The position numbers were made by a program, and so were the translations under genes. This document shows positions 1 through 7,009 of a stretch of DNA of 49,986 nucleotides, in pieces. The first letter of the stretch is position 1. The number at the start of each line of letters is the position of its first letter. The stretch is from DMER64 sp964600385 (GTDB lineage Bacteria > Bacteroidota > Bacteroidia > Bacteroidales > UBA932), in contig CAZRJC010000014.1 of the NCBI GenBank assembly GCA_964600385.1, positions 1 to 49,986 of the forward strand, written 5' to 3'. Under the pieces are notes generated by a model. It saw only the letters and a list, made by a program, of their open reading frames with translations, was not told where the DNA came from and searched no databases.

Positions 1-8
1 CGGCTCCG

Positions 9-50
9 GGTACAAAAAAAGCAGGACAAGACGCCTGCTTTTTTTGTACC
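9..50. terminator. Bidirectional intrinsic terminator
   Basis: A perfect 17-bp inverted repeat (arms 9-25 and 34-50) with an 8-nt loop. Each arm holds a GC core (GCAGG/CCTGC) flanked by a run of seven A or T, so both strands give a hairpin followed by a T-tract. This is the usual form of a bidirectional terminator between convergent units. The gene to its left lies outside the window. Confidence 0.85.
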
Positions 51-98
51 GTCGTTTACCGCGAAAGGCGGCAAACACGCTTAGTTTATTCCTCCCTT

Positions 99-124
99 CG
101 ACCCCTCCAAAAAGGGGGGTGTCG
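99..124. repeat. GC-rich hairpin downstream of the first lipoprotein gene
   Basis: Arms 99-108 and 114-124 pair completely apart from one bulged T, closing an A5 loop. On the minus strand it lies just after the stop codon of the lipoprotein gene, so it may help to end or protect that transcript. It has no clear T-tract of its own. Confidence 0.5.
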
Positions 125-137
125 CTTTGCTCCGGAA

Positions 138-641
138 TTATTTAACAATCTTGATAATTCTGCCAGATACTTTATTGCCATTTATAAACCACTCTTCACT
201 ACTTTCCGGATCTCCGTTAAGTTTCCATCTAAACTTTCTGTTGAATTTTATAATATCTGAAGACCCATTTCCCCAAAAGATGGTCACCTCCTCATTAAAG
301 TAACTTTTTGCCCCGTCCAGTTCTCCAAATTTGAGGATATAAATACCGTTATTGATATCCTTACTTATTTGCAGTCCGTAAAAATGGGGCATATAGGCTT
401 TGGTGTTTACCTCTGAGGCGTTTTTATTACACTCATATTCAATGCCTTTATATATAGCTTTTATCCCACTTGCCTCAAATGAGTTTTGATTGTCCGGATT
501 GAGCAGATCAACTCCATTGGCATCTGTAACCTGCACATTAACCACTACGGGGCTTATGTCCCAAATCTTATTATTGATGATTTTATCACATGATGTCAAT
601 CCCAATAACATTATTCCAAAGAGTAAATGCTTTGTCCTCAT
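138..641 (-). CDS. Hypothetical lipoprotein
   Basis: 167 aa. Residues 1-18 form a short lipoprotein signal peptide ending in a lipobox (GLTSC), so the mature protein should be anchored through Cys18 in the envelope. The rest is polar with alternating beta-like segments and no motif I recognise. It stands alone on the minus strand with terminator-like hairpins downstream. A TACATTTG -7 element at 674-681 lies about 33 nt before the ATG and supports this start. The family is unknown to me; Bacteroidota carry many such short lipoproteins and no function is inferred. Confidence 0.75.
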   Translation of the reverse strand: MRTKHLLFGIMLLGLTSCDKIINNKIWDISPVVVNVQVTDANGVDLLNPDNQNSFEASGIKAIYKGIEYECNKNASEVNTKAYMPHFYGLQISKDINNGIYILKFGELDGAKSYFNEEVTIFWGNGSSDIIKFNRKFRWKLNGDPESSEEWFINGNKVSGRIIKIVK

Positions 642-673
642 ATGATTCGTGAAGTATAACCAGTTTAATCAGA

Positions 674-681
674 CAAATGTA
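674..681 (-). promoter_or_regulatory. -7 promoter element (TACATTTG) of the lipoprotein gene
   Basis: On the minus strand the octamer matches the Bacteroidota -7 consensus TAnnTTTG and lies 32 nt upstream of the ATG at 641. No start-site data are available. Confidence 0.5.
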
Positions 682-743
682 GTCAATCTACCCAATATAG
701 AGCAGAGACAATACAGATGGGACGCACTGCTCTCCGGAAATTA

Positions 744-771
744 AGTGAGAAGTGAGGAGTGAGGAGTGAGA
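744..771. repeat. Tandem heptamer repeat
   Basis: Four head-to-tail copies of AGTGAG(A/G) at 744-750, 751-757, 758-764 and 765-771, followed by a partly matching GAGGTGAGG. It lies outside any gene. Confidence 0.8.
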
Positions 772-787
772 GAGGTGAGGCGGAATT

Positions 788-860
788 CAAGGGTCAAACA
801 ATATCTGCTACCAAAGCGCAAATAACCAGTGTGTTAGCTTTTGAAAACATTTGACCCTTG
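788..860. repeat. Palindromic element, copy 1
   Basis: A 73-nt unit bounded by a perfect 11-bp inverted repeat (788-798 and 850-860, CAAGGGTCAAA/TTTGACCCTTG). An internal AAAGCGCAAATAAC motif starts 25 nt after the left end. Copies 2 and 3 keep the same spacing. Confidence 0.75.
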
Positions 861-901
861 TCGTACATATGACCGAAAACCCAATGAATACGTGATGCCC
901 G

Positions 902-980
902 AATCAAGGGTCAAACATGCCTGGGGCACAAAGCGCACATATACAGCAAATTGACACTTTTTGCAATTTGACCCTTGATT
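902..980. repeat. Palindromic element, copy 2
   Basis: Same organisation as copy 1, with a perfect 14-bp inverted repeat (902-915 and 967-980). The core unit 905-977 is again 73 nt, and the internal motif at 930-943 again lies 25 nt from the core start. The sequence between the shared motifs differs from copy 1. Confidence 0.75.
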
Positions 981-1050
981 TGCATTAAGCGAGTGAAGAT
1001 GGAATCTTGCTGCACCACCCACCTTGCTGTACCGCACTCCCCAAAGGACA

Positions 1051-1149
1051 TCACAAGCTATTCAGAGAAGGGAAACCTCGTGCCCGCGGAGGGAAGGACG
1101 CGGTTGCGTCAGCAACCGGGAGGCGTTTCCCGTTCTGAATAGCTTGTGA
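1051..1149. repeat. Large inverted repeat with an inner hairpin
   Basis: Arms 1051-1076 and 1125-1149 are inverted copies over about 25 bp with one indel and one mismatch. A smaller GGTTGC/GCAACC hairpin lies inside. The transcript of either strand could fold into a long stem. No terminal duplication or transposase gene is visible. Confidence 0.75.
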
Positions 1150-1156
1150 GAGTTCT

Positions 1157-1214
1157 TTAACGGGCAGGAACTGCACCTCGTTAGCGCAGCCAATGGGAAA
1201 TGCTGCCCGTTCAA
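1157..1214. repeat. 12-bp inverted repeat
   Basis: Arms 1157-1168 and 1203-1214 (TTTAACGGGCAG against CTGCCCGTTCAA) pair with one mismatch across a 34-nt loop. It directly follows the larger inverted repeat. Confidence 0.6.
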
Positions 1215-1235
1215 CGGGAGGTTTCCGTAAAGGAA

Positions 1236-1313
1236 CAAAGGTTCAACTTCCTCGGCATACAAAACGCAAATAACAGTTATTGAGCTTGTTATAAAAAATA
1301 GTTGAAATGAACC
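1236..1313. repeat. Palindromic element, copy 3 (diverged)
   Basis: The left end at 1236 aligns with copies 1 and 2, and the internal AAAACGCAAATAAC motif at 1261-1274 keeps the 25-nt spacing. The arms have changed to GGTTCA (1240-1245) and TGAACC (1308-1313) but still pair, which suggests that structure was conserved while sequence changed. Confidence 0.55.
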
Positions 1314-1445
1314 GTATTTGTTGACAGCAGGGGATATTGGTGCACCGCCGTAAAGGCATAGGTCAAAAGAGCCGAGGTGCAAGCGTTATTATGCAGGATT
1401 TGCATATTGATTAATGACTTGCGATACCTAAATCGAAATATTGAT

Positions 1446-1453
1446 TACCTTTG
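1446..1453 (+). promoter_or_regulatory. -7 promoter element (TACCTTTG) for the cold-shock gene
   Basis: Matches the TAnnTTTG consensus. A start a few bases downstream would give a leader of about 205 nt before the ATG at 1667. Long leaders are usual for cold-shock genes. Confidence 0.5.
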
Positions 1454-1543
1454 CCGAATAAACAACGCTAGTTCATTCTGATCGTTTCTTTCTTAATATT
1501 TTGCCAGACAGGTTAAGTATTTTTTTTCGCCGATATCCGGAGA

Positions 1544-1618
1544 CAGACGGGGCAAGGAGCAGACGGCGCAGACATAGCAAACGCAGACGCAGACGCGTTA
1601 AACAGACAGACGCAGACG
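1544..1618 (+). repeat. CAGACG hexamer repeats in the cold-shock leader
   Basis: CAGACG occurs at 1544, 1560, 1584, 1590, 1607 and 1613, with CAGACA at 1569 and 1603. All lie inside the inferred untranslated leader of the cold-shock gene. They could be protein-binding sites on the RNA or a slippage-prone tract. Confidence 0.6.
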
Positions 1619-1666
1619 GTATAGACACTAAGAATGGCAAATTTTTTTATTAGTTAATTAGATAGA

Positions 1667-2107
1667 ATGGCAAAATCACAATCATTTGGAAAGAAAGAAA
1701 ACGAAAAGAAAAAACAGGCGAAGCGCCTTGAAAAACAAAAACGTAAAGAAGCTCGCCAGGCCGGCGGAACTTCTTCATTCGACGATATGATCGCTTATGT
1801 TGACGAAAACGGTAACTTATGCGATACACCCCCCGAAGTCAACCTGAAAAAAGAAATCAATCCCGATAATGTAGTTATAGCAACTCCAAAAAAGATTGAA
1901 ACCGGACCGGTAACATTTAAAGGTCGGGTGGAACATTTTAATGAGGCAAAAGGATATGGTTTTATTAAAGATCTCGGCTCAACGGAAAAATATTTCTTTC
2001 ACATATCCGAAGCTCCGGCAGGAATAGCTGAAGGAAACCTGGTCATTTTTGAGACCGAACGCGGAACCCGCGGAATGAACGCAGTACGGATTGTACTGGC
2101 AAAATAG
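1667..2107 (+). CDS. Cold-shock domain protein with basic N-terminal extension
   Basis: 146 aa, about twice the length of a simple Csp. Residues 1-35 are very rich in Lys, Arg, Glu and Gln and are probably helical and RNA-binding. A linker follows, then a cold-shock domain at about 83-146 with RNP1-like GYGFIKD and RNP2-like KYFFHIS motifs. The expected role is as an RNA chaperone or single-strand nucleic-acid binder in the cytoplasm. An RRM gene lies 24 nt downstream, so the two RNA-binding proteins are probably made from one transcript. The long leader with CAGACG repeats hints at post-transcriptional control. The cold-shock fold is clear; the function of the extension is inferred from charge alone. 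Confidence 0.9.
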   Translation: MAKSQSFGKKENEKKKQAKRLEKQKRKEARQAGGTSSFDDMIAYVDENGNLCDTPPEVNLKKEINPDNVVIATPKKIETGPVTFKGRVEHFNEAKGYGFIKDLGSTEKYFFHISEAPAGIAEGNLVIFETERGTRGMNAVRIVLAK

Positions 2108-2131
2108 TAATTTACACACATAATAAAAATA

Positions 2132-2518
2132 ATGAATATTTACGTTTCTAACCTGAACTTTGCTACGAAGGGCAATAGTTTGCAGGACTTATTTGCACAG
2201 TTTGGCGAAGTTTCTTCTGCCAACATTATTACTGACCGTGAAACCGGCCGTTCACGCGGATTTGGTTTTGTTGAAATGCCCGATAACGGCGAAGCACAGA
2301 AAGCTATTGATTCTCTTAATAATACAGAGTTCGAGGGCAAGGTTATTGTTGTCAATGAAGCCCGTCCAAAAACTGAACGGAGTAATGACGGCGGCTATCA
2401 TCGTGGTGGTGGCTACAATCGTGGTGGTGGCGGTTACAACCGTGGCGGTGGTGACGGTTACAATCGTGGTGGTGACAACAACCGTGGCGGTGGCGGTTAC
2501 AACAGGAACCGGTACTAG
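2132..2518 (+). CDS. RRM RNA-binding protein with Gly/Arg/Tyr-rich tail
   Basis: 128 aa. Residues 1-80 form one RNA-recognition motif with RNP2 (IYVSNL, residues 2-7) and RNP1 (RGFGFVEM, about residues 42-49). The tail from about residue 87 is a low-complexity array of GGGYNRGGG-type units, typical of bacterial RRM proteins whose tails aid RNA binding and self-association. It sits 24 nt behind the cold-shock gene. The tail is encoded by highly repetitive DNA, so its length may vary between strains. The specific RNA targets are unknown. Confidence 0.92.
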   Translation: MNIYVSNLNFATKGNSLQDLFAQFGEVSSANIITDRETGRSRGFGFVEMPDNGEAQKAIDSLNNTEFEGKVIVVNEARPKTERSNDGGYHRGGGYNRGGGGYNRGGGDGYNRGGDNNRGGGGYNRNRY

Positions 2519-2571
2519 TCCGATTCTATCTTTTCGGTAACTAATACTCTACTGACCAATCAGTTGCATTT

Positions 2572-2605
2572 ATACCCGGATCTGAAAAGGTCCGGGGTAT
2601 GTTTA
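2572..2605 (+). terminator. Probable intrinsic terminator after the RRM gene
   Basis: ATACCCGGA (2572-2580) pairs with TCCGGGGTAT (2591-2600) apart from one bulged G, followed by a weak T-rich stretch. It lies between the RRM stop and the convergent lipoprotein gene and could serve both strands. Confidence 0.6.
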
Positions 2606-2615
2606 TGTATTACCT

Positions 2616-3674
2616 CTAATCGAAATCGACGTAATTTTCGTAGATTTTGAAACGGGGTATTCCCACGTAGTACAAGTCAAAACCGCCCTTACCTCCGGGC
2701 CGGTCCGAGGAAAAGATCATGAAGTCATTCGTAAAGTCTTCAAAATAGAAATATTTCAGAACGGGCCTGAATTCATTGTATGGCGTGTTGATCCTGCTCC
2801 CGAAGTTTACGGGATCCGACCAGGCTCCGTCCTCAAACAAAGAATAGTACAGATCGTAGCCGCCGTAGCCTTCCGGCCGGTCCGAGGCAAACACCATCAC
2901 ATCGCCCATGATGAACGGGCATTTTTCATTCGATTCTGAACAAAGGTTGTCGATTTTTGTTATTGTCCGGGGTGTGGGATCTTCCAATGCCGGGACAAGC
3001 CTGCCGTTCTTATTCAGGTCGGCCTTGTATATATCATAATTACCATCTCGGTCAGAACAGAAATATATGTATGAAGTGTCCGGAGAAAATACCGGATAGG
3101 CGTCGTTGTAAGGAGAATTCAGAAACGATACATCTACCGGGTCACAGAAGGCATCGTTCGTCAGGTTGTGAGTAAAGCGGATGTCCAGGTTGCCTGAAAG
3201 ATCGGTAGCATACATAAGAACATAATAGTAGTATGGTTTGTCCACTCTGCGGCCTTGCCTTACAATGTGTGGCCCAAACTTGTTCGCGGAAGGAGAATTG
3301 ATTTTAACAACGGCATCTTTCAGGGATTTAATCGAATTGGAGATGCTCTGGTTAATACCATTTCCATATGTGGCATTCTGAACCAATAACTTTCCGTCGG
3401 ATCGGTTAAAATAGATTTCCAGCACACTGTAATATAAATCAAATTGAGCTCCCTGGCTGGCTCTGTCTGTAGAGAAAATCAGATGGCCGGTTTTCCCTCT
3501 GATGGGAGTGTCTGAATTATAGTCGTTATAGGTAGAATTGAATTCCTGCAGATTTACAGGATCTTCAGGAAAAGAGCCATTTGGATACCGGAATCCATAC
3601 CGGAGTCCTGCAAACCAGTCGCAAGAAACCAACAAGAAAGAGCTGACGACAATTAGTAGTAATTTTATCTTCAT
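2616..3674 (-). CDS. PD40 beta-propeller-like lipoprotein
   Basis: 352 aa. A signal peptide ends in the lipobox LLVSC (Cys19). The body carries repeated WD40-like/PD40 signatures of the kind SPDTSYIYFCSDRDGNYDIY, ASDRPEGYGGYDLYYS and SSDRPGGKGGFDLYYV, as in TolB-like propellers and the Bacteroidota OmpA-linked PD40 proteins. It should be an envelope lipoprotein with a protein- or glycan-binding role. No OmpA peptidoglycan-binding domain follows, so it is a stand-alone propeller. The smaller lipoprotein gene 13 nt upstream probably shares its transcript. The ligand is not predictable. Confidence 0.85.
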   Translation of the reverse strand: MKIKLLLIVVSSFLLVSCDWFAGLRYGFRYPNGSFPEDPVNLQEFNSTYNDYNSDTPIRGKTGHLIFSTDRASQGAQFDLYYSVLEIYFNRSDGKLLVQNATYGNGINQSISNSIKSLKDAVVKINSPSANKFGPHIVRQGRRVDKPYYYYVLMYATDLSGNLDIRFTHNLTNDAFCDPVDVSFLNSPYNDAYPVFSPDTSYIYFCSDRDGNYDIYKADLNKNGRLVPALEDPTPRTITKIDNLCSESNEKCPFIMGDVMVFASDRPEGYGGYDLYYSLFEDGAWSDPVNFGSRINTPYNEFRPVLKYFYFEDFTNDFMIFSSDRPGGKGGFDLYYVGIPRFKIYENYVDFD

Positions 3675-3687
3675 GATATGCAGTTAG

Positions 3688-4080
3688 TTATTTAGCTGTT
3701 ATTAATGTCTTCAGGCAAATGGCCTTTTTCTTCCATAGTAAATCTGTCGCAATGGTGTATTTCTTTCCTTTTTCCGGCCTGAAATCTATCGAATACCTGT
3801 TGTTCGCCGAGGAGGTAAACATGCCAATATAGGCATTTTCTGTATTGATATCTATAGTACTGCTTAAAAATGAAACCGGAGTCACGTCCCCTTCATAAAG
3901 CCTGAAAAGATAAGATCCTCCGGGCCTGTAATAGAATGACCATATATTAAGGGATAATTCCTGAGTATCCGATTTGGAATCTAAATTACATATAACCAGT
4001 GACTCTCCGGATTGCAATATGTCTTTGGAACATCCTGACATAAGCAGAGCCATGGACAGAAAGAAGAATAACTTTTTCAT
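3688..4080 (-). CDS. Small hypothetical lipoprotein
   Basis: 130 aa with a clean lipoprotein signal (MKKLFFFLSMALLMSGC, Cys17). The rest looks like a single small beta domain; I recognise no family. It is the first gene of a two-gene minus-strand unit with the PD40 lipoprotein. It diverges from the lipid cluster at 4197, with a possible TAACTTAG -7 element about 30 nt upstream. The two lipoproteins may act together at the cell surface, but this rests only on adjacency. Confidence 0.75.
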   Translation of the reverse strand: MKKLFFFLSMALLMSGCSKDILQSGESLVICNLDSKSDTQELSLNIWSFYYRPGGSYLFRLYEGDVTPVSFLSSTIDINTENAYIGMFTSSANNRYSIDFRPEKGKKYTIATDLLWKKKAICLKTLITAK

Positions 4081-4196
4081 AACTCGATATCTTTCTATAC
4101 TAAATGCCTAAGTTACCCAATTACTGCATAGAAAAGCCCGCTGTTATGTTATTTAGTAAAAATTCTTATCTTAGTCTTATAATCAGATGTGTTAAT

Positions 4197-4646
4197 ATGC
4201 AGGGAACTGAGAGAAAAGCACTTATTCGGGGAACAGATTTATACGGTTACATTCCGCAGCGTCCCCCGATTGTTATGGTAGACAGTTATTATGGCAAAGA
4301 TGATGCAAGTTCCTTTACCGGATACACACCGGTCCCTGATTCCCTGTTTTGTGACAGGGGATTTTTTCTTGAAGCAGGGATTATAGAACATATGGCCCAG
4401 TCCGTTGCCGTATCGGCCGGAATAGAATACAAATCCCGGGGCGAGGCAGTTCCTTTGGGCTTCATAGGAGCCGTAAGCAAACTGATTCTGTATTTTCAGG
4501 TACCTGTGGGTAAAAAATTATTTACCACCATAACGGAAGCAGGAAAATTCGAGGGGGTTTCTCTGGTGTCGGCCAGAGTGATGTGTGAAGACCGGCTTGT
4601 GGCCGAGGGTGAATTAAAAGTTTTTATTTTAGGGAACCAGGAATGA
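4197..4646 (+). CDS. ApeP-like hotdog 3-hydroxyacyl-ACP dehydratase subunit
   Basis: 149 aa when begun at the ATG at 4197. An in-frame ATG at 4104 would add 31 residues unlike the family, so I prefer the shorter form. The IPQRPPIVMVD start and the FLEAGIIEHMAQS helix match the hotdog fold of aryl-polyene ApeP and FabZ-type dehydratases. The HFPxxP histidine loop of FabZ is missing, as in ApeP, which works as a heterodimer with ApeI. The ApeI-like partner is encoded two genes downstream. It opens a run of genes with 4- to 23-nt overlaps and is probably the first gene of the operon. The substrate is inferred to be a 3-hydroxyacyl thioester. Confidence 0.78.
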   Translation: MQGTERKALIRGTDLYGYIPQRPPIVMVDSYYGKDDASSFTGYTPVPDSLFCDRGFFLEAGIIEHMAQSVAVSAGIEYKSRGEAVPLGFIGAVSKLILYFQVPVGKKLFTTITEAGKFEGVSLVSARVMCEDRLVAEGELKVFILGNQE

Positions 4647-5113
4647 CAGGATTTGCGCCATATAAAGCCTCTGTCCGCATCATGACCCGGGTGTGTCTTA
4701 TGCTGTTGGTCATGTCTTGCAGCACAGTAAGGATATCCGCACCTGCCACTGATAATGAGACAAATACTGTTATTAATAAGGTTGTCACCTATGGATTTTC
4801 GCTCGACGGCAGAGGAGACCGTCAGGCCGAAGGAGTGCTCTATGCCGGAAAAACAGGGCCGCAACAGGAGCGTTTTGTCCTGACCTCGCCAATGGGGCCC
4901 ACACTTCTGGATCTCGAAACGGACGGCAGACACTATAAGGTGCATTCTGCCATCCCTGCGCTCAATAAGAAAAAGGTGCTCAATCTGCTTTGGAAAGATT
5001 TTTTACATATAACCAAAGACAATGCCTTCCCGGACAGTATTGCCGTGATTCACTTCATGCCCCGTATTGTTGTAAGAATTAAGAGAATGAATGATGCTGC
5101 AGGACCTTTTTAA
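4643..5113 (+). CDS. Lipoprotein of the lipid cluster (DUF3261-like position)
   Basis: 156 aa, overlapping the previous stop by an ATGA. A second in-frame ATG at 4682 would give a tighter signal peptide. The lipobox is LVMSC. The body holds a TSPMGPTLLDLE strand pair and a helical ...NLLWKDF segment. This resembles, loosely, the DUF3261 lipoprotein of aryl-polyene clusters in size, location and topology; I cannot confirm homology by eye. In that context it would help to place a lipid product in the outer membrane, together with the LolA-like protein two genes on. The function is inferred from neighbours. Confidence 0.65.
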   Translation: MTGFAPYKASVRIMTRVCLMLLVMSCSTVRISAPATDNETNTVINKVVTYGFSLDGRGDRQAEGVLYAGKTGPQQERFVLTSPMGPTLLDLETDGRHYKVHSAIPALNKKKVLNLLWKDFLHITKDNAFPDSIAVIHFMPRIVVRIKRMNDAAGPF

Positions 5114-5498
5114 AATTGGAACATTATCTTCTGTGGATGCATTAACTTTTTCTGCCGGGGTAGAAATAAATCAGTCGCATCCGGTTTTCGGAGGACATTT
5201 TCCGGAAAGACCTATTTTGCCGGGAGTCTGTTCAATTCACCTGATTAAGGAATGTGTGGGTATGGCAACAGGTCGTGAACAGAGGTATGTGTCCATTACG
5301 CAATGCAAATTTACCGGCATGGTGGATCCCGGGCTGAATAATCGGCTGACCGTTCGTTTTTCCCTCAAGCGTGAAGAAGGAAAAACAGTGGTGAACGGTA
5401 CTATTGTCAATGGCACCAACGAGACCGGGGAACGGATCGTACTGAAAATAAAAGCCTCCATGACAGAGACAGAGGCAGAGGCAGAGGCAGAGGCATGA
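5091..5498 (+). CDS. ApeI/FabZ-like hotdog 3-hydroxyacyl-ACP dehydratase
   Basis: 135 aa, overlapping the previous gene by 23 nt. It carries the HPVFGGHFPERPILPGV loop with the catalytic His of FabA/FabZ-type dehydratases, which the upstream ApeP-like protein lacks. The two would make a complementary pair, as known for ApeI-ApeP. The C-terminal tail is an acidic EAEAEAEA run encoded by a CAGAGG hexanucleotide repeat that ends right at the next start codon. The tail is probably not part of the fold. The substrate would be a 3-hydroxyacyl thioester on a carrier protein from elsewhere in the genome, since none is encoded here. Confidence 0.82.
   Translation: MMLQDLFKIGTLSSVDALTFSAGVEINQSHPVFGGHFPERPILPGVCSIHLIKECVGMATGREQRYVSITQCKFTGMVDPGLNNRLTVRFSLKREEGKTVVNGTIVNGTNETGERIVLKIKASMTETEAEAEAEA
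5464..5493 (+). repeat. Coding hexanucleotide repeat (CAGAGR)5
   Basis: Five tandem units, one CAGAGA and four CAGAGG, encode the Glu-Ala tail of the hotdog protein and end one base before the ATG of the LolA-like gene. Unit changes keep the frame. The purine-rich tract could also affect ribosome entry at the next gene. Confidence 0.85.
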
Positions 5499-6085
5499 AA
5501 CGGTATATAATGTTACTCTTAGTAGTCGCTTTTTCAGGTGTTGCGGCACAGGCTCAGGTCAAAAGCGACCTTTTCTTCACCGCTCTGGCGGAAAGATCGG
5601 CCTCGGTCAGATCGTTTTCCGGAAATTTTATCCAGAAAAAGAAGATTCAGCTTACAGACAGGGAGATGATCTCCAAAGGTACCGTACGTTATGAGAAAGG
5701 CTCGGCAATCCGTTTTGATTACGTGAGCCCCAGGAAGATGAGTATAGTTGTTGGGGAAAAGGATCTGAAGATCATTACTCCGGAAAAAACCACCACGTAT
5801 GATCTTTCTGCTCAAAAAGAAATGTCGGCGCTTGTTTCCATCATGAATGACTGCCTGGCAGGCAACGTAGAAGGGCTTTCGGAAAACTGTAAAGTGGAAT
5901 ACAGGAAAGAACCCGCGGTCCATGTTGTAAACCTGTATCCTCTGCCCGGAAACACATCTTATCCGTACGAGAGTATCGTGCTGCTTTTTAATGCAAGTGA
6001 CTATTCAATAAAGGAAATCATCCTTAATGAACGGTCAAAAGATATTACGTCATACCAGTTTTTAAATCTGAAACTTCATGAATAG
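5495..6085 (+). CDS. LolA-like outer-membrane lipoprotein carrier
   Basis: 196 aa with a Sec signal peptide (cleavage near AAQAQ, about residue 21). The mature part has the LolA/LolB-like beta-barrel pattern: an early FSGNFIQKK strand, GTVRYEKGSAIRFDY and a hydrophobic ligand-carrying core. It should be a periplasmic carrier of lipidic cargo. The start overlaps the preceding stop by four bases and its end overlaps darA-like by eight. Aryl-polyene clusters also contain a dedicated LolA-like protein. Because of that context I infer transport of the cluster product rather than general lipoprotein sorting. Confidence 0.85.
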   Translation: MKRYIMLLLVVAFSGVAAQAQVKSDLFFTALAERSASVRSFSGNFIQKKKIQLTDREMISKGTVRYEKGSAIRFDYVSPRKMSIVVGEKDLKIITPEKTTTYDLSAQKEMSALVSIMNDCLAGNVEGLSENCKVEYRKEPAVHVVNLYPLPGNTSYPYESIVLLFNASDYSIKEIILNERSKDITSYQFLNLKLHE

Positions 6086-6998
6086 TGCATGCAAGATTGC
6101 TGTGTTTTGCTATACGCAAACAGGTCAGTTACGCCGGATTCTTGAAAACCTTATGCAACCACTCAAAGAGGAAGGTTGCACGATTGTCTGGAAAACTATT
6201 GAGCCGGAACCTCCTTTCCCATTCCCCTGGACAAAGGAAAGTTTTTACCAGGCTTTCCCCGAGAGCCGGCTGGGGATTCCCTGTCCGTTAAAATCCATTG
6301 ATTTTTCTGATATACAGGAAGCCAATCTGGTAGTGATCGGGTACCAGCCCTGGTTCCTTTCACCGTCCATCCCTGTCTCGTCTTTTCTTCAGAACGAGCA
6401 AACGGCAGCCTGGCTGAAAGGCAAAAAAGTGCTGACGGTGGCCGGCACACGGAATATGTGGGTGACTTCGCACGACGTGATAGAAGAATATTTCAAAAAA
6501 GCCGGGGCTGACCGGGTGGGCAATATAGTGCTGGAAGACAGACATAACAACTATATCAGCGTCCTGACCATTTTCCGCTGGCTCATTGACGGAATAAAGG
6601 AAAAAACAAAATATCTTCCCGAGGCGGGTGTGTCCGATGCAGATGTGGCAGGTGTGTCAAGGCTTGCCCCCGAGGTGTTGACGTCATTGAAAACTAATGA
6701 TTTTTCCACACTTCAGGAACGCATTGTGGCAAAAGGTGGCACCGTGTTCCATTCTTACCTTTACCAGACCGAGAAAGTGGGACACCGGATGTTTGGCGTT
6801 TTCGCCCGCTGGATTGTCAAAAAAGGTGCGCTGAACGATCCGGCCCGCCGTGGACGTCTTAAATGCTTCAGTTTTTACCTGATGTTTGTGATTTTTGTGG
6901 TTTCACCCATTGGAACCGTGTTCCTCTATCTGCTCTATCCTTTACGCCATAAGGCTCTCAGCCGTGCAAAGAAAAAATACATATATTTGTCTAACTAA
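6078..6998 (+). CDS. darA: DarA-like dialkylresorcinol biosynthesis protein, membrane-anchored
   Basis: 306 aa. The N-terminal half looks flavodoxin/NADPH-dehydrogenase-like (KIAVFCYTQTGQLRRIL; later LVVIGYQPWF and GTRNMW). This matches the family annotated as dialkylresorcinol condensing enzyme DarA, reported to act with DarB in making or aromatising cyclohexanedione/resorcinol rings. A hydrophobic segment at about residues 264-287 followed by a basic tail predicts a C-terminal membrane anchor. It overlaps the LolA-like gene by 8 nt and precedes darB-like by 11 nt. The family name is confident; the exact reaction here is inference. Confidence 0.8.
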   Translation: MNSACKIAVFCYTQTGQLRRILENLMQPLKEEGCTIVWKTIEPEPPFPFPWTKESFYQAFPESRLGIPCPLKSIDFSDIQEANLVVIGYQPWFLSPSIPVSSFLQNEQTAAWLKGKKVLTVAGTRNMWVTSHDVIEEYFKKAGADRVGNIVLEDRHNNYISVLTIFRWLIDGIKEKTKYLPEAGVSDADVAGVSRLAPEVLTSLKTNDFSTLQERIVAKGGTVFHSYLYQTEKVGHRMFGVFARWIVKKGALNDPARRGRLKCFSFYLMFVIFVVSPIGTVFLYLLYPLRHKALSRAKKKYIYLSN

Positions 6999-7009
6999 CA
7001 ACCGGGAAT

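Larger units (their letters stand above)
642..1666. other. Gene-free 1-kb region rich in palindromes
   Basis: No convincing gene is seen here. The two possible minus-strand frames (834-1037 and 1062-1382) run straight through palindromic repeats, have no signal or domain, and look spurious. The region holds a -7 element for the lipoprotein gene, four 7-bp tandem repeats, three diverged copies of a roughly 73-nt palindromic element, two further large inverted repeats, and the promoter and leader of the cold-shock gene. It may be a hotspot of dispersed repeats or small structured RNAs. Confidence 0.6.

Noticed and set aside
788..1313. Integron attC sites
   Set aside because: Copy 3 contains GTTCAAC, which fits the attC left core, but GTTGAAA does not fit the right core, copies 1 and 2 do not fit either, and no integrase or cassette is present.
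834..1382. Two minus-strand open frames (67 and 106 codons) in the gene-free region
   Set aside because: They run across palindromic repeats, have no domain or signal peptide, and lack a promoter in the right place. They are more likely spurious.
2160..2540. A 126-codon frame overlapping the RRM gene
   Set aside because: It is the shifted reading of the repetitive Gly-rich region (Val/Thr/Ala repeats), with no sign of its own start.
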